Assembly (NCBI GenBank): GCA_002343075.1
Contig: DDRH01000051.1
Span: 107,111 to 171,110, forward strand
From: Phycisphaerales bacterium UBA2421
GTDB taxonomy: Bacteria > Planctomycetota > Phycisphaerae > Tepidisphaerales > Tepidisphaeraceae
Reading direction: 5' to 3'
DNA length: 64,000 nt
Under the pieces are notes generated by a model that saw nothing but the letters and a program-made list of their open reading frames with translations, searched no databases and had not been told where the DNA came from. Shown here piece after piece: positions 16,954-24,969 of this stretch (positions are counted from its first letter, which is position 1; every line of letters begins with the position of its first letter). A program made the translations under genes and the position numbers.

Positions 16954-17163
16954 CTAATCGCGCGTAAGTTCGGAGTCGGCGCTTACTTGGGCGGAGTTTT
17001 CTACAGAAAACTCGGAATCGGCGCGCGAATACTCCGGATCGGCGCGCGCTTTCTCGGGGTTGGCGTGAGAAATCGCCGAATCGACGCACGAATACTCGGC
17101 GTTGGCGAGCGAAAAGTCGGCAACAGCGCGGGAAAACTCTGATCCAGCGCACGACATTTTCGG
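16954..17163. repeat. degenerate 21-bp tandem repeat array (about 10 units)
   Basis: The gap between the Mrr and caspase genes holds about ten head-to-tail units with a 21-bp period and an approximate consensus ATCGGCGCGCGAATACTCGGC. The best-conserved units are at 17017-17121. Because 21 is divisible by three, both strands stay open, giving spurious heptapeptide-repeat ORFs (for example SRADPEY-like on minus). There are no spacers, so it is not a CRISPR array. Confidence 0.8.
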
Positions 17164-17328
17164 ACCGTCGCCCGAAGCGCAGGGTGCCGTCGTACTCGAC
17201 GCACCAAAGCGACACCGATCTAGATGCCGCCCGAATCAACGCGCTGCGCGAAATGGTGCGGCGAGTACGCCGCACCCTACGAAACTGCAGGACTATTTCG
17301 TAGATGGCGCACATTGATATGATCAGGC

Positions 17329-19071
17329 ATGCCTACAGTCGAGTACAATCCAAAATACGACAGAAGTTGCGCGTTAGTTATTGGAATCAACGCTTACTCG
17401 AAAGCCCCACCATTGCGGTTCGCTTGCAACGATGCAACCGTCGTAGCATCCCAACTTAAAGAACGCTTTGGATTTCCGGCGGACGACGTGGTGCTTTTGC
17501 TAGACGCCGACGCAACGCTTGAGCGGATTCGCTCAGAGATGGCAAGCCTCGCGCGAAAGACATCAAAAGACGACAGGGTCATCTTCTTCTATGCGGGGCA
17601 TGGTCACACGGTTCGGGGGAACAGGCGCGAAGCTGGATTCCTTGTGCCCGTGAATGGTACCGGCGACGACACTTCCTCGCTGCTGCCCTGGGACGAGCTA
17701 GTCAGCGCCGGCAATCTCATCCAAGCGAAGCATGTTCTTTACATCATGGATGCGTGCTACAGCGGTCTGATTTCGATGAGAAAACTCGCGCCAGGTTCCG
17801 CGCGCATCGCTCGCGACATGCTTTCGCGATATTCCCGCCAATACCTAACTGCGGGAAAGGCTGATGAGGTAGTTGCGGATAGTGGAGGACCTCGCCACGG
17901 TCACTCGATTTTCACTGGTCATCTTCTGGACGCCATGGGTGGTGCCGTCGCCTCGAGTGATGGTCTCGTCACAGCAAATGCCGTCATCGCGTACGTGTAC
18001 GACCGGGTCTCTAAGGACCCAAACTCGGGCCAGACGCCGCATTATGGTTGGCTTGACGGTGATGGCGACCTTTTCTTCACGGACCCGATGATCGATGCGG
18101 ATCCGACGAAACCGAAGGACGATCAGAATCAATTGGTGGAAGTCCCCGCTGACCTGACTGCACCTGCTGAGACTCCGGAAGGGATGACGCTCATGGACCA
18201 AGTCAAAGAGCGGTTGTCAGAACAACGACATCGAATCCAGCTTAGCGATCTCATCGCGCGCGAACTCCGAGCGACGCAGCGAATGCTCGGTGAAGAGAAT
18301 TTTCCGACCCAAGGTGGAGAGGCAAGCCACGAGGAGTTTGCCGCAAGGCTCGACAGTTACGAGAAGTCGATGGCAAACGTGTTGCGGATCGGCGTATTGC
18401 TCGGACGTTGGGCGGAAGACTATCACCAGTCCGAGATTCGACAGCTCGTTCACGCGTTAGCGGGTCAAATTGAAACTCGTGGCGGACTGGTAATCTACCT
18501 CGCGCTTCGATCTTATCCGATGCTACTGACGTTGTATGCCGCAGGAATCGCCGCCATCGAGGGCGAAAATTACCGCGCTCTTAACACATTCTTTTCGACC
18601 AAGGTCGTCGACCATCGCCGAGGCGGCGCTAAGCCTGTGTTAGTGACCACAGTTGAGGCCATTCTGGATGTCGACCGTACAGATGCTTTCAAGCGGCTCC
18701 CTGATTTTCAGCAGAAGTACGTTCCTCGCAGCGAGTATCTTTTCACGCGAATACAACCAATCGTTGAAGACGTTCTCTTTCTCGGCAGCAGGTATGAGTC
18801 GCTGTTCGATCGGTTCGAGGTCCTCTACGCGCTGAGCTATCTCGACTTGGACATCGACTCACACGGATGGGCTCCCCCCGGTCGGTTCGCTTGGAAGCAC
18901 TCTAGCCGGGCAGGAGACAGTAGCCCGTTCGTGGAAATTCTCTTGGAAGCAACGCAACAACGCGATGAATGGCCACCCATTCGCGCCGGAATGTTCGGAG
19001 GGTCGGTCGAACGATTCTTAATGCTCGCCGAAGCATATAAAGCAAAACTAGACAAGCTCAATTGGTGGTAG
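17329..19071 (+). CDS. caspase-family (peptidase C14) protein with a novel C-terminal domain
   Basis: A 580-residue protein. Residues 10-260 are a caspase/metacaspase domain: CALVIGINAY, CNDATVVASQL, the catalytic His91 in FFYAGHGH and the catalytic Cys143 in MDACYSGL. The rest (about 285-580) is mostly helical, with RIGVLLGRWAEDYH and LALRSYPMLLTLYAAGIAAI. It has no domain I can name with confidence. From memory it resembles a module found behind other prokaryotic immune effector domains. There is no signal peptide. Prokaryotic caspases often act as death effectors when activated by partners. Its neighbour is an Mrr-type nuclease, and the codon usage differs from that of the surrounding core genes. 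Confidence 0.85.
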   Translation: MPTVEYNPKYDRSCALVIGINAYSKAPPLRFACNDATVVASQLKERFGFPADDVVLLLDADATLERIRSEMASLARKTSKDDRVIFFYAGHGHTVRGNRREAGFLVPVNGTGDDTSSLLPWDELVSAGNLIQAKHVLYIMDACYSGLISMRKLAPGSARIARDMLSRYSRQYLTAGKADEVVADSGGPRHGHSIFTGHLLDAMGGAVASSDGLVTANAVIAYVYDRVSKDPNSGQTPHYGWLDGDGDLFFTDPMIDADPTKPKDDQNQLVEVPADLTAPAETPEGMTLMDQVKERLSEQRHRIQLSDLIARELRATQRMLGEENFPTQGGEASHEEFAARLDSYEKSMANVLRIGVLLGRWAEDYHQSEIRQLVHALAGQIETRGGLVIYLALRSYPMLLTLYAAGIAAIEGENYRALNTFFSTKVVDHRRGGAKPVLVTTVEAILDVDRTDAFKRLPDFQQKYVPRSEYLFTRIQPIVEDVLFLGSRYESLFDRFEVLYALSYLDLDIDSHGWAPPGRFAWKHSSRAGDSSPFVEILLEATQQRDEWPPIRAGMFGGSVERFLMLAEAYKAKLDKLNWW

Positions 19072-19189
19072 CGAACCAATCGCTCAATCTGGATTCGCGT
19101 TTGATACATGGAGCCGGTAAACCGTTTGCTCTCGATTCTCCATACGCTCCGTCGACAAGCTCGGGATCTAAAATGCCGATACTTAAAGC

Positions 19190-19462
19190 ATGTTGGCGCT
19201 TTCAATCCGCCAACCGTACGCCGAGTTGATCCTTCGTGGCATCAAGACGATTGAGTTTCGGTCGCGGCCGACGCGGCGGATTGGGGAGCGGTTTTATATC
19301 TATGCGGCCAAGGCGAAGGCCAAGCTGCCGGTGTGGTCGGACGATCTGGCGGTGCCGGGGACGAACACCGGCGGGCCGCCGCTGTCACTTCATGCATCCA
19401 ATCGAACCACGAAGCACACCAAGGCTCGAAGCAACAGCCTTCTGCCTATCCACCCTTTTTAG
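19190..19462 (+). pseudogene. ASCH-domain protein fragment interrupted by a repeat element
   Basis: The first 60 or so codons (MLALSIRQPYAELILRGIKT, IEFRSRPTRRIGERFYIYAA) are a typical ASCH/PUA-like RNA-binding fold start. The frame then runs into a palindromic repeat at 19404, and the predicted peptide becomes translated repeat (RTTKHTKA). A complete ASCH protein needs roughly 50-80 more residues; no continuation exists before lpdA ends at 19548. Most likely a gene truncated by repeat insertion or by a deletion at the repeat. Confidence 0.7.
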
Positions 19463-19540
19463 TGCCCTTCGTGCCCTTGGTGGTTAACAACTCTTTCGCA
19501 TTTCTTGGTGCCCTTTGTGCCCTTCGTGCCCTTCGTGGTT
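19404..19540. repeat. composite palindromic repeat (aaccacgaag family)
   Basis: An inverted unit spans 19404-19487: the left arm reads AACCACGAAGCACACCAAGG, the right arm ends GCCCTTGGTGGTT. It is followed by a second half-unit at 19503-19540 (GGTGCCCTTTGTGCCCTTCG, then GTGGTT). It separates the broken ASCH gene from the lpdA stop and may act as the transcript end of both. Confidence 0.75.
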
Positions 19541-19547
19541 CACCCGC

Positions 19548-20948
19548 TTACAGATGGATCGCCCGCCCGCCCGCGACGCCGGCGGATTCCATTACTGCTT
19601 CGCTGAGCGTGGGGTGCGGGTGCATGGCGGTGATGATTTCTTCCTCGGTTGCTTCCAGTTGCTTGGCCAGCACAAGCTCGGCCAGCAGTTCGGTGACATT
19701 TTCGCCGATCATGTGTGCGCCGATGAGTTCGCCGTACTTGGCATCGAAGATGAGTTTCACAAACCCCTCGGTCTCCCCCGCCGCCAATGCCCTGCCGCTG
19801 ACGCTGAAGGGGAACTTGCCGACGCGGATATCGCGCTTGGCTTCGCGGGCCTTTTTCTCGGTCAGCCCGAGCGACGCCACTTGCGGATGGGTATAGGTGC
19901 AGCCGGGGATGGCGTTGTAATCAATGCTGTGGACTTTAAGCCCGCAGATGTGCTCGACGCAGTGGACGGCTTCATGGTGGGCCACGTGCGCCAGCCACGG
20001 CGGGCCGATGACATCACCCATGGCCCACACGTTCTCGATGTTGGTGCGGTAACTCTTGTCAACCTTGATGTGGCCCTTCTCCAACGCAAGGTTGACGCCT
20101 GGCGCGATGAGGTCATCAAGGTTGCCCGCCACGCCGACGGCCATCAGGCACACATCGGCCTCGATGGTGATGGGGCCTTTTGGTGTGGCGACGGTGAGCT
20201 TCACACCGTTCGGGGTTTTCTCCACGCGGTCGGTCTTGCTCTTGGTGTAAATGTTGATGCCGCGCTTGGCGAAGCTGCGTTCAAGTTGAATGGAGCAATC
20301 TTCATCCTCGATCGGCAGGAGGTGATCGAGCAGTTCGATAATGTGTACTTCGGTGCCCATGGCGTTGTAGAAATCGGCAAACTCGCAGCCGATGGCACCG
20401 GCGCCGATGACGGCCATCTTCTTCGGCTGCTTTTCGAGAGTCATCGCCTCGCGGCTGGTGATGACTGTCTTGCCGTCAAGCTCCACGCCGGGCAGCGTGC
20501 GCGGCTTGGCACCGGTGGCGATGAGAATATGCTCGGCAGTGAACTCGGCGGTGGTGCCGTCGTTCTTCTTCACCCTGACCTTGTGCGCGCCGGCGAGTTG
20601 GCCGACGCCGACCTCGTGCTTCACTCCATACTTGTTAAACAGATGCGCGATGCCCTTGGCGAGCTTCTGCGCGATCGCCCGGCTGCGCGCGATGGGTTTG
20701 GCGAAGTCGATTGTGAGGTTGTCGTAGGAAATGCCCCACTCGCCGGCGTGATCGCGCACTTTGCGGACGAACGCGCCGGCGTCGAGCAGGGCCTTGGTGG
20801 GGATGCAGCCCCAGTTGAGGCAGGTGCCGCCGAGGTTTTCTTTTTCGACGCAGAGGACGCGCTTCTTAAGCTGCGCCCCGCGAATAGCCGCCGCGTAGCC
20901 CGCGGGGCCGCCGCCGATGACGATGATATCGAAGTTGTAGGTTGGCAT
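19548..20948 (-). CDS. lpdA: dihydrolipoyl dehydrogenase (E3)
   Basis: A 466-residue FAD-dependent disulfide oxidoreductase that reoxidises dihydrolipoamide on E2 with NAD+. The FAD-binding GGGPAGYAAAI is at the N-terminus. The redox-active disulfide is in GGTCLNWGCIPTKALL, the NAD-binding GAGAIGCEFA is central, and the C-terminal dimer interface carries the catalytic HPHPTLSE. It serves the pyruvate dehydrogenase complex encoded just upstream on the same strand, from which it is separated by two oppositely oriented genes. It may also serve other 2-oxoacid dehydrogenases. Confidence 0.95.
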   Translation of the reverse strand: MPTYNFDIIVIGGGPAGYAAAIRGAQLKKRVLCVEKENLGGTCLNWGCIPTKALLDAGAFVRKVRDHAGEWGISYDNLTIDFAKPIARSRAIAQKLAKGIAHLFNKYGVKHEVGVGQLAGAHKVRVKKNDGTTAEFTAEHILIATGAKPRTLPGVELDGKTVITSREAMTLEKQPKKMAVIGAGAIGCEFADFYNAMGTEVHIIELLDHLLPIEDEDCSIQLERSFAKRGINIYTKSKTDRVEKTPNGVKLTVATPKGPITIEADVCLMAVGVAGNLDDLIAPGVNLALEKGHIKVDKSYRTNIENVWAMGDVIGPPWLAHVAHHEAVHCVEHICGLKVHSIDYNAIPGCTYTHPQVASLGLTEKKAREAKRDIRVGKFPFSVSGRALAAGETEGFVKLIFDAKYGELIGAHMIGENVTELLAELVLAKQLEATEEEIITAMHPHPTLSEAVMESAGVAGGRAIHL

Positions 20949-21016
20949 AGGAACGGTGGATTGTATGTTGGTGCGAATGACTTGTCATTCGATGCCGGCG
21001 TGGCAAAATAAGCAGG

Positions 21017-21232
21017 ATGGAGAGTGAGACAAAGAAAATTCCTCCTGAATGGCTCGCCGAGTTTGAGGCGGCAGCGCGCCGGCCCCTGCATCTGCGATGG
21101 AAGTACGCATTTATCAAGACGTATAAGCCGGTCATGGATGACGCGAGTTTCCGCTCATTTGATACCATGCGCGATTACCGCCACTGGTGCGAGCAACACC
21201 TGCCGAAATGGTTGGGCTATGGGCATCTTTGA
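21017..21232 (+). CDS. hypothetical protein upstream of nucleotidyltransferase
   Basis: A 71-residue helical protein (KIPPEWLAEFEAAARRPLHL, then DTMRDYRHWCEQHLP). It overlaps the start of the next gene by 14 nt, so the two are translationally coupled and probably function together. No family recognised. The pairing with a small nucleotidyltransferase recalls two-gene toxin-antitoxin or MNT/HEPN-like modules, but no HEPN motif is visible. The TGA at 21230-21232 lies inside the next gene. Confidence 0.65.
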   Translation: MESETKKIPPEWLAEFEAAARRPLHLRWKYAFIKTYKPVMDDASFRSFDTMRDYRHWCEQHLPKWLGYGHL

Positions 21233-21689
21233 ATACCGTCAAGCCGAAGAAATACGCGACGCTTTCAGTCGTTACGGCGTGCGGTACCTGTTTCTGGGAA
21301 AGTCCGGCGCCATCTTACTCGGCTATCCGGATACGACGCAGGATGCTGATCTTTTCATGGACAAATCTCAGGAAAATGGCGCAGCTGCCGTGAATGCACT
21401 TCGAGAACTTGGGTTTGCGCTGTCCGACGAACAGGCAGCCGAGATCATCCACGGTAAAGATTTCGTTCAGTTAAAGAACGGCCCGTTCGACCTCGACCTG
21501 ATTTTCGCGCCCGATGGAATTGAGAAGTTTGAAGATGCGTGGCATCGCCGATCTGAAGTGCAGGGCTTTCCGGTATGCAGCATTGACGACATCATTGCCA
21601 GCAAGCGGGCAGCGAATCGCCCGAAAGACCGCGAGTCGATTGTCCGTCTGGAGAGTTTCCGCGACTACATTCGATCAAAACACGATTGA
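21219..21689 (+). CDS. small nucleotidyltransferase-fold protein
   Basis: A 156-residue protein with a nucleotidyltransferase core: YLFLGKSGAILLG, then TTQDADLFMD with the Asp pair. The third acidic position is probably in PFDLDLIF, followed by SIDDIIASKRAANRPKD as in DUF6036/AbiEii-like enzymes. The glycine motif is GKSG instead of the usual GG, so activity is uncertain. ATG 21219 is preferred because the frame upstream lacks homology and overlaps the 71-aa gene. It was inserted between the ACT gene and lpdA on the opposite strand. Its stop codon lies within an 18-bp tandem duplication. Confidence 0.75.
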   Translation: MGIFEYRQAEEIRDAFSRYGVRYLFLGKSGAILLGYPDTTQDADLFMDKSQENGAAAVNALRELGFALSDEQAAEIIHGKDFVQLKNGPFDLDLIFAPDGIEKFEDAWHRRSEVQGFPVCSIDDIIASKRAANRPKDRESIVRLESFRDYIRSKHD

Positions 21690-21711
21690 CACTCAAAACA
21701 CGATTGACACT
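21676..21711. repeat. 18-bp perfect tandem duplication across a stop codon
   Basis: The unit CAAAACACGATTGACACT occurs twice in a row (21676-21693 and 21694-21711). The first copy contains the TGA of the nucleotidyltransferase gene. The duplication adds no coding sequence. Confidence 0.9.
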
Positions 21712-21740
21712 CTGCCGACTCAGGCCTCCACTGCATCGGA

Positions 21741-22121
21741 TCACTTGATCGCAAATCCGGCCTTGCGCAGCGCTTCGGTCGCTTCTTTCACGTTCACATC
21801 ACGCACCATGATGTGATCGGTATCGTGCGTGCTGATGGAGATGATCGGCACGTTTACATCTGCCAGCACCGCCGAGAGCTTGGCGAGGATGCCCACCAGC
21901 CCGAAATCCAGCGGGCCGACGACCTTGAAGCAGCGCCAGCCTCGCTCGACCTTGTTCACATCGCGTGGGACGGCGGACTCGTCGCAGATGATCGACAGTT
22001 CTTCCTCGGTTTGCGTGAGCGAAAAAAAATCGCCGCTGAGCCACCACGGCCCGGGCCACTGGTTCTTCTGAAACCGGGCGATGGCCATTTTTTGAGGGAG
22101 GATGGTGAGGGTGAGGTTCAT
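21741..22121 (-). CDS. ACT-domain protein
   Basis: A 126-residue protein of two ACT-like halves. The second half, FKVVGPLDFGLVGILAKLSA followed by ISISTHDTDHIMV, is typical of CASTOR/ACT_7 amino-acid-binding proteins. Such proteins sense amino acids allosterically. It follows pdhC by 84 nt on the same strand and may be co-transcribed with the pyruvate dehydrogenase genes. A regulatory link between amino acids and that complex is inference from position only. Confidence 0.75.
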   Translation of the reverse strand: MNLTLTILPQKMAIARFQKNQWPGPWWLSGDFFSLTQTEEELSIICDESAVPRDVNKVERGWRCFKVVGPLDFGLVGILAKLSAVLADVNVPIISISTHDTDHIMVRDVNVKEATEALRKAGFAIK

Positions 22122-22205
22122 TTCGCTGCCCTAACGAGTGATGACTAACGAGCACCGCGTAAGTTGACCGCTACTTTTGGCGATACTCATTACTCTATCG
22201 CAGTT

Positions 22206-23588
22206 TCACACGAGCATCATCCCCGGCTCTTCCAAAAGTGCCCGAAGCGTCTTGAGGAAATCGGCTGCGGCGGCGCCGTCAACGACGCGGTGGTCGCTGG
22301 AGAGCGTGACGCTCATGATGGTGCGAGCCACGATTGCATCACCCCGGACGACGGCGCGCTTTTCTGCGGCACCGACTGCGAGAATCGCCACTTCCGGCGG
22401 GTTAATGATTGCGGTGAACTGCCTGATGCCGTGAGTACCGAGGTTACTCACCGTAAACGTAGCGCCGGTCATTTCGTCCTGCTTTAGCTTCTGGGCTCGG
22501 GCACGATCAACAAGGTCGGCCGAGCGGGCGCGGATCTCCGCGAGGCCCATCTTGTCGATATTGCGCAGGACCGGGACGATGAGGCCGTTTTCCAGTGCCA
22601 CTGCCATTCCAAGATTGACATCGCCATAGCTGGTGACTTCGGCGGTCTGGCCGTTGTAGTGGCTGTTGAGCGACGGATGCTTCAGCAACGTCATGGCAAC
22701 AGCCTTTGCGACGAAATCGCCCACGCTCAGCCGCACGCCGGACTTTTCGAGGCTCTTGTTGACGCGTTCCCGCAAGCCGACAAGTGATTCGATATCGATA
22801 TCAACGGTTTCATAAAAATGCGGCAGCGTCTGCATCGACTGCTGCAGGCGGTTGGCGATCGTCTGGCGCATCTTCGTCATTGCGGTGACGGTCTTCTCGC
22901 CGCTGGCGACCTTGGGGGCAAACGAGCGGAGATCGGCCGCGGCCTTCGTGCGTTGCGAGTCGCCTTCGGGCGAAGAGCCGGATATCGCAGCACCCGACCT
23001 GGCACCGCGCTTAAAGCCTAAGACGTCTCTCTGAATGATGCGCCCGCCGGGGCCTGAGCCGGTGATACTCGCGAGTTCGAGGCCATTTTCTTCGGCGATT
23101 CGCCGGGCGAGCGGCGAGGCGAAGATGCGCCCCCCGTTGCTGCCGTGACCATTACCACCTGCCTTCGGCGGCGCAATGGTGGCGACGGAAGCGGTGGCGG
23201 GTTCTTTCTTGTGGGGATCACCCAGGCTGGCCGGTTCAGCCTCGATCGATAGCGGATCGCGAATCTCGGCTTTGATCTGGGCTGACGTCGCCGGGGCTTT
23301 TTTGGGTGCGCCCGACGCGTACCGCTTTTTCACCTCGCCTGGATCTTCCTTGGCACTGGCCACCACCGCGATCGACCCGCCGACGGGGACCTTGCTGCCC
23401 TCGGGCGCAAGGATGACGGCAATCGTGCCGGAGTCAAATGACTCCATCTCCATCACTGCTTTGTCTGTCTCAACATCAGCGACTTTCTCACCCGATTTCA
23501 CTTTCTCCCCTTCCTTCTTATACCACTTGACGACGGTGCCTTCGGTCATCGTGTCCGAAAGCTGGGGCATGGTGATTTCGCTTGGCAT
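22206..23588 (-). CDS. pdhC: pyruvate dehydrogenase E2, dihydrolipoyl acetyltransferase
   Basis: A 460-residue E2 core enzyme of a 2-oxoacid dehydrogenase. It has one lipoyl domain (residues 1-80; lipoyl Lys in ETDKAVMEME). A Lys/Ala/Pro-rich linker leads to a peripheral subunit-binding domain near residue 150 (ASPLARRIAEENGLELASITGSG). The catalytic domain ends with HRVVDGAAAADFL, containing the active-site His and Asp. ATG 23588 (MPSEITMPQLSDTM) is the homologous start; the frame upstream is unrelated. Located downstream of pdhB by 87 nt. Confidence 0.93.
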   Translation of the reverse strand: MPSEITMPQLSDTMTEGTVVKWYKKEGEKVKSGEKVADVETDKAVMEMESFDSGTIAVILAPEGSKVPVGGSIAVVASAKEDPGEVKKRYASGAPKKAPATSAQIKAEIRDPLSIEAEPASLGDPHKKEPATASVATIAPPKAGGNGHGSNGGRIFASPLARRIAEENGLELASITGSGPGGRIIQRDVLGFKRGARSGAAISGSSPEGDSQRTKAAADLRSFAPKVASGEKTVTAMTKMRQTIANRLQQSMQTLPHFYETVDIDIESLVGLRERVNKSLEKSGVRLSVGDFVAKAVAMTLLKHPSLNSHYNGQTAEVTSYGDVNLGMAVALENGLIVPVLRNIDKMGLAEIRARSADLVDRARAQKLKQDEMTGATFTVSNLGTHGIRQFTAIINPPEVAILAVGAAEKRAVVRGDAIVARTIMSVTLSSDHRVVDGAAAADFLKTLRALLEEPGMMLV

Positions 23589-23675
23589 AGTTGCTGATAG
23601 CCGATCGCTGTTAGCCAAAAGCGGCGATCCAGACAGTTCTGGACTCGGCGATCGGCTTACCGCTTTCCGCATCTC

Positions 23676-24659
23676 CTATCGATAACAGACATCCTTCACC
23701 GCAGCGATGACTCGTTCTTCGCTGGGCATCATCGCTTCTTCAAGGTAATGATTGAAGGGAACGGGTATCTCGTCCGAGTGGACATGAGCGATGGGCGCGT
23801 CAAGGTAATCAAAAACGCGTTTGTACACGCTTGCCATAATGGCTTGACCCATCCCACAGTAGCCGTAATCTTCATCCACGATCACGCAGCGGCCAGTTTT
23901 CTGAATGGATTGCACGAGGGTTGCCGTGTCCAACGGCCGCAAGGTGCGCAAATCGATGAGCTCGACATCGACCCCTTCATCGACCAATGACTTGACCGCT
24001 GCACGAGTAACGCGCTGCATCGTTCGGCCATAGCTCACCACGGTGACTTCCGAGCCTTCCCGCTCCACATTCGCCACGCCCAGCGGCAGCAAAAACTCCG
24101 GATCATCAGGGACTTCCGAAGTCTCGTTGAGCATTTTCTCGCTCTCAAGGAAAATGACCGGGTCGTTGCACCGGATGCTTGATTTAAGCAAACCCTTGGC
24201 ATCGTAAGCGGTCGATGGCGAGACCACGATGAGCCCCGGGATGCGCGCATAGATTGTTTCAACGCGGTGACTGTGCGTCGCACCCAGCTGATGGGCAATT
24301 CCGTTTCCACCGCGGAAGACGATCGGCACCTTGTATTGTCCGCCTGACATGTAACGGACGTTGGCGGCGTTGTTGACGATCTGATCGAGGCACACCAGTG
24401 TGAACGACCAACTCATAAACTCGATGATCGGCCGCAGCCCCATTGTCGCAGCCCCAACACCGAGCCCGGAAAACGCGGCCTCGGAAATGGGGGTATCAAA
24501 CACGCGGCGAGGGCCAAACTTTGCGAGCATTCCTTCGCTCACTTTGTACGCACCGTTGTACTGAGCCACTTCTTCACCCATGAGGAACACGTTTTCATCG
24601 CGCTCCATCTCTTCGGTCATTGCGGCTCGCAGGGCTTCTCGAAATTGGATAACTGGCAT
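23676..24659 (-). CDS. pdhB: pyruvate dehydrogenase E1 component, beta subunit
   Basis: A 327-residue E1 beta subunit that pairs with PdhA to decarboxylate pyruvate with thiamine diphosphate. Typical features are FREALRAAMTEEMERDENVFLMGEEVA, EAAFSGLGVGAA, and the transketolase C-terminal domain with VDLRTLRPLDTATL-like sequence (here LIDLRTLRPLD). I chose ATG 24659 (MPVIQFREAL), as is usual for the family; an in-frame ATG lies 12 nt upstream. A small unrelated gene separates it from pdhA. Confidence 0.93.
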   Translation of the reverse strand: MPVIQFREALRAAMTEEMERDENVFLMGEEVAQYNGAYKVSEGMLAKFGPRRVFDTPISEAAFSGLGVGAATMGLRPIIEFMSWSFTLVCLDQIVNNAANVRYMSGGQYKVPIVFRGGNGIAHQLGATHSHRVETIYARIPGLIVVSPSTAYDAKGLLKSSIRCNDPVIFLESEKMLNETSEVPDDPEFLLPLGVANVEREGSEVTVVSYGRTMQRVTRAAVKSLVDEGVDVELIDLRTLRPLDTATLVQSIQKTGRCVIVDEDYGYCGMGQAIMASVYKRVFDYLDAPIAHVHSDEIPVPFNHYLEEAMMPSEERVIAAVKDVCYR

Positions 24660-24696
24660 TGTTTTTCTCATTGCACGGGCGGCATGCCCATGTCTG

Positions 24697-24963
24697 TTAG
24701 CTAGTTGCAGCCGGGCAAGACGCTCGCGTTACATCAAGCACGTTCATGAGCCTCAATTGCAACGATGTTGTAAAGCTGAATCGTAACAGAACCCATTCGG
24801 GCCGGAGGACGATCACGACGTCTTCTCCGAACGCAATCCAATGCGGGCTAGGCACGTGGTATCGATCGCCGCTCGCAGTAACGATCGTAAAAGGCACGAA
24901 CGGCTGGGCAAACTGCGCCTTGCTCAACTCTTCCTCAAAATCCAGTTGTTCTGGTTCAGACAT
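24697..24963 (-). CDS. small conserved hypothetical protein between pdhA and pdhB
   Basis: An 88-residue protein whose centre, QPFVPFTIVTASGDRYHVPS followed by PHWIAF, matches a small beta-rich family of unknown function that occurs widely in planctomycetes (PFxPFxI..., then HP). It lies 6 nt after pdhA and 37 nt before pdhB, so it is part of that transcript. Its place inside the operon may be chance insertion, since the family is otherwise found in varied contexts. Confidence 0.65.
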   Translation of the reverse strand: MSEPEQLDFEEELSKAQFAQPFVPFTIVTASGDRYHVPSPHWIAFGEDVVIVLRPEWVLLRFSFTTSLQLRLMNVLDVTRASCPAATS

Positions 24964-24969
24964 GGCAAA

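Noticed and set aside
16954..17163. CRISPR array
   Set aside because: The 21-bp units are contiguous and degenerate with no spacers, and no cas genes are in the window.
16868..17314. Minus-strand ORF with heptapeptide repeats
   Set aside because: It arises from the 21-bp tandem array, which keeps all frames open; no ribosome-binding site or non-repeat domain.
19515..21011. Long plus-strand ORF (498 aa) opposite lpdA
   Set aside because: Antisense shadow; lpdA on the minus strand has every active-site motif.
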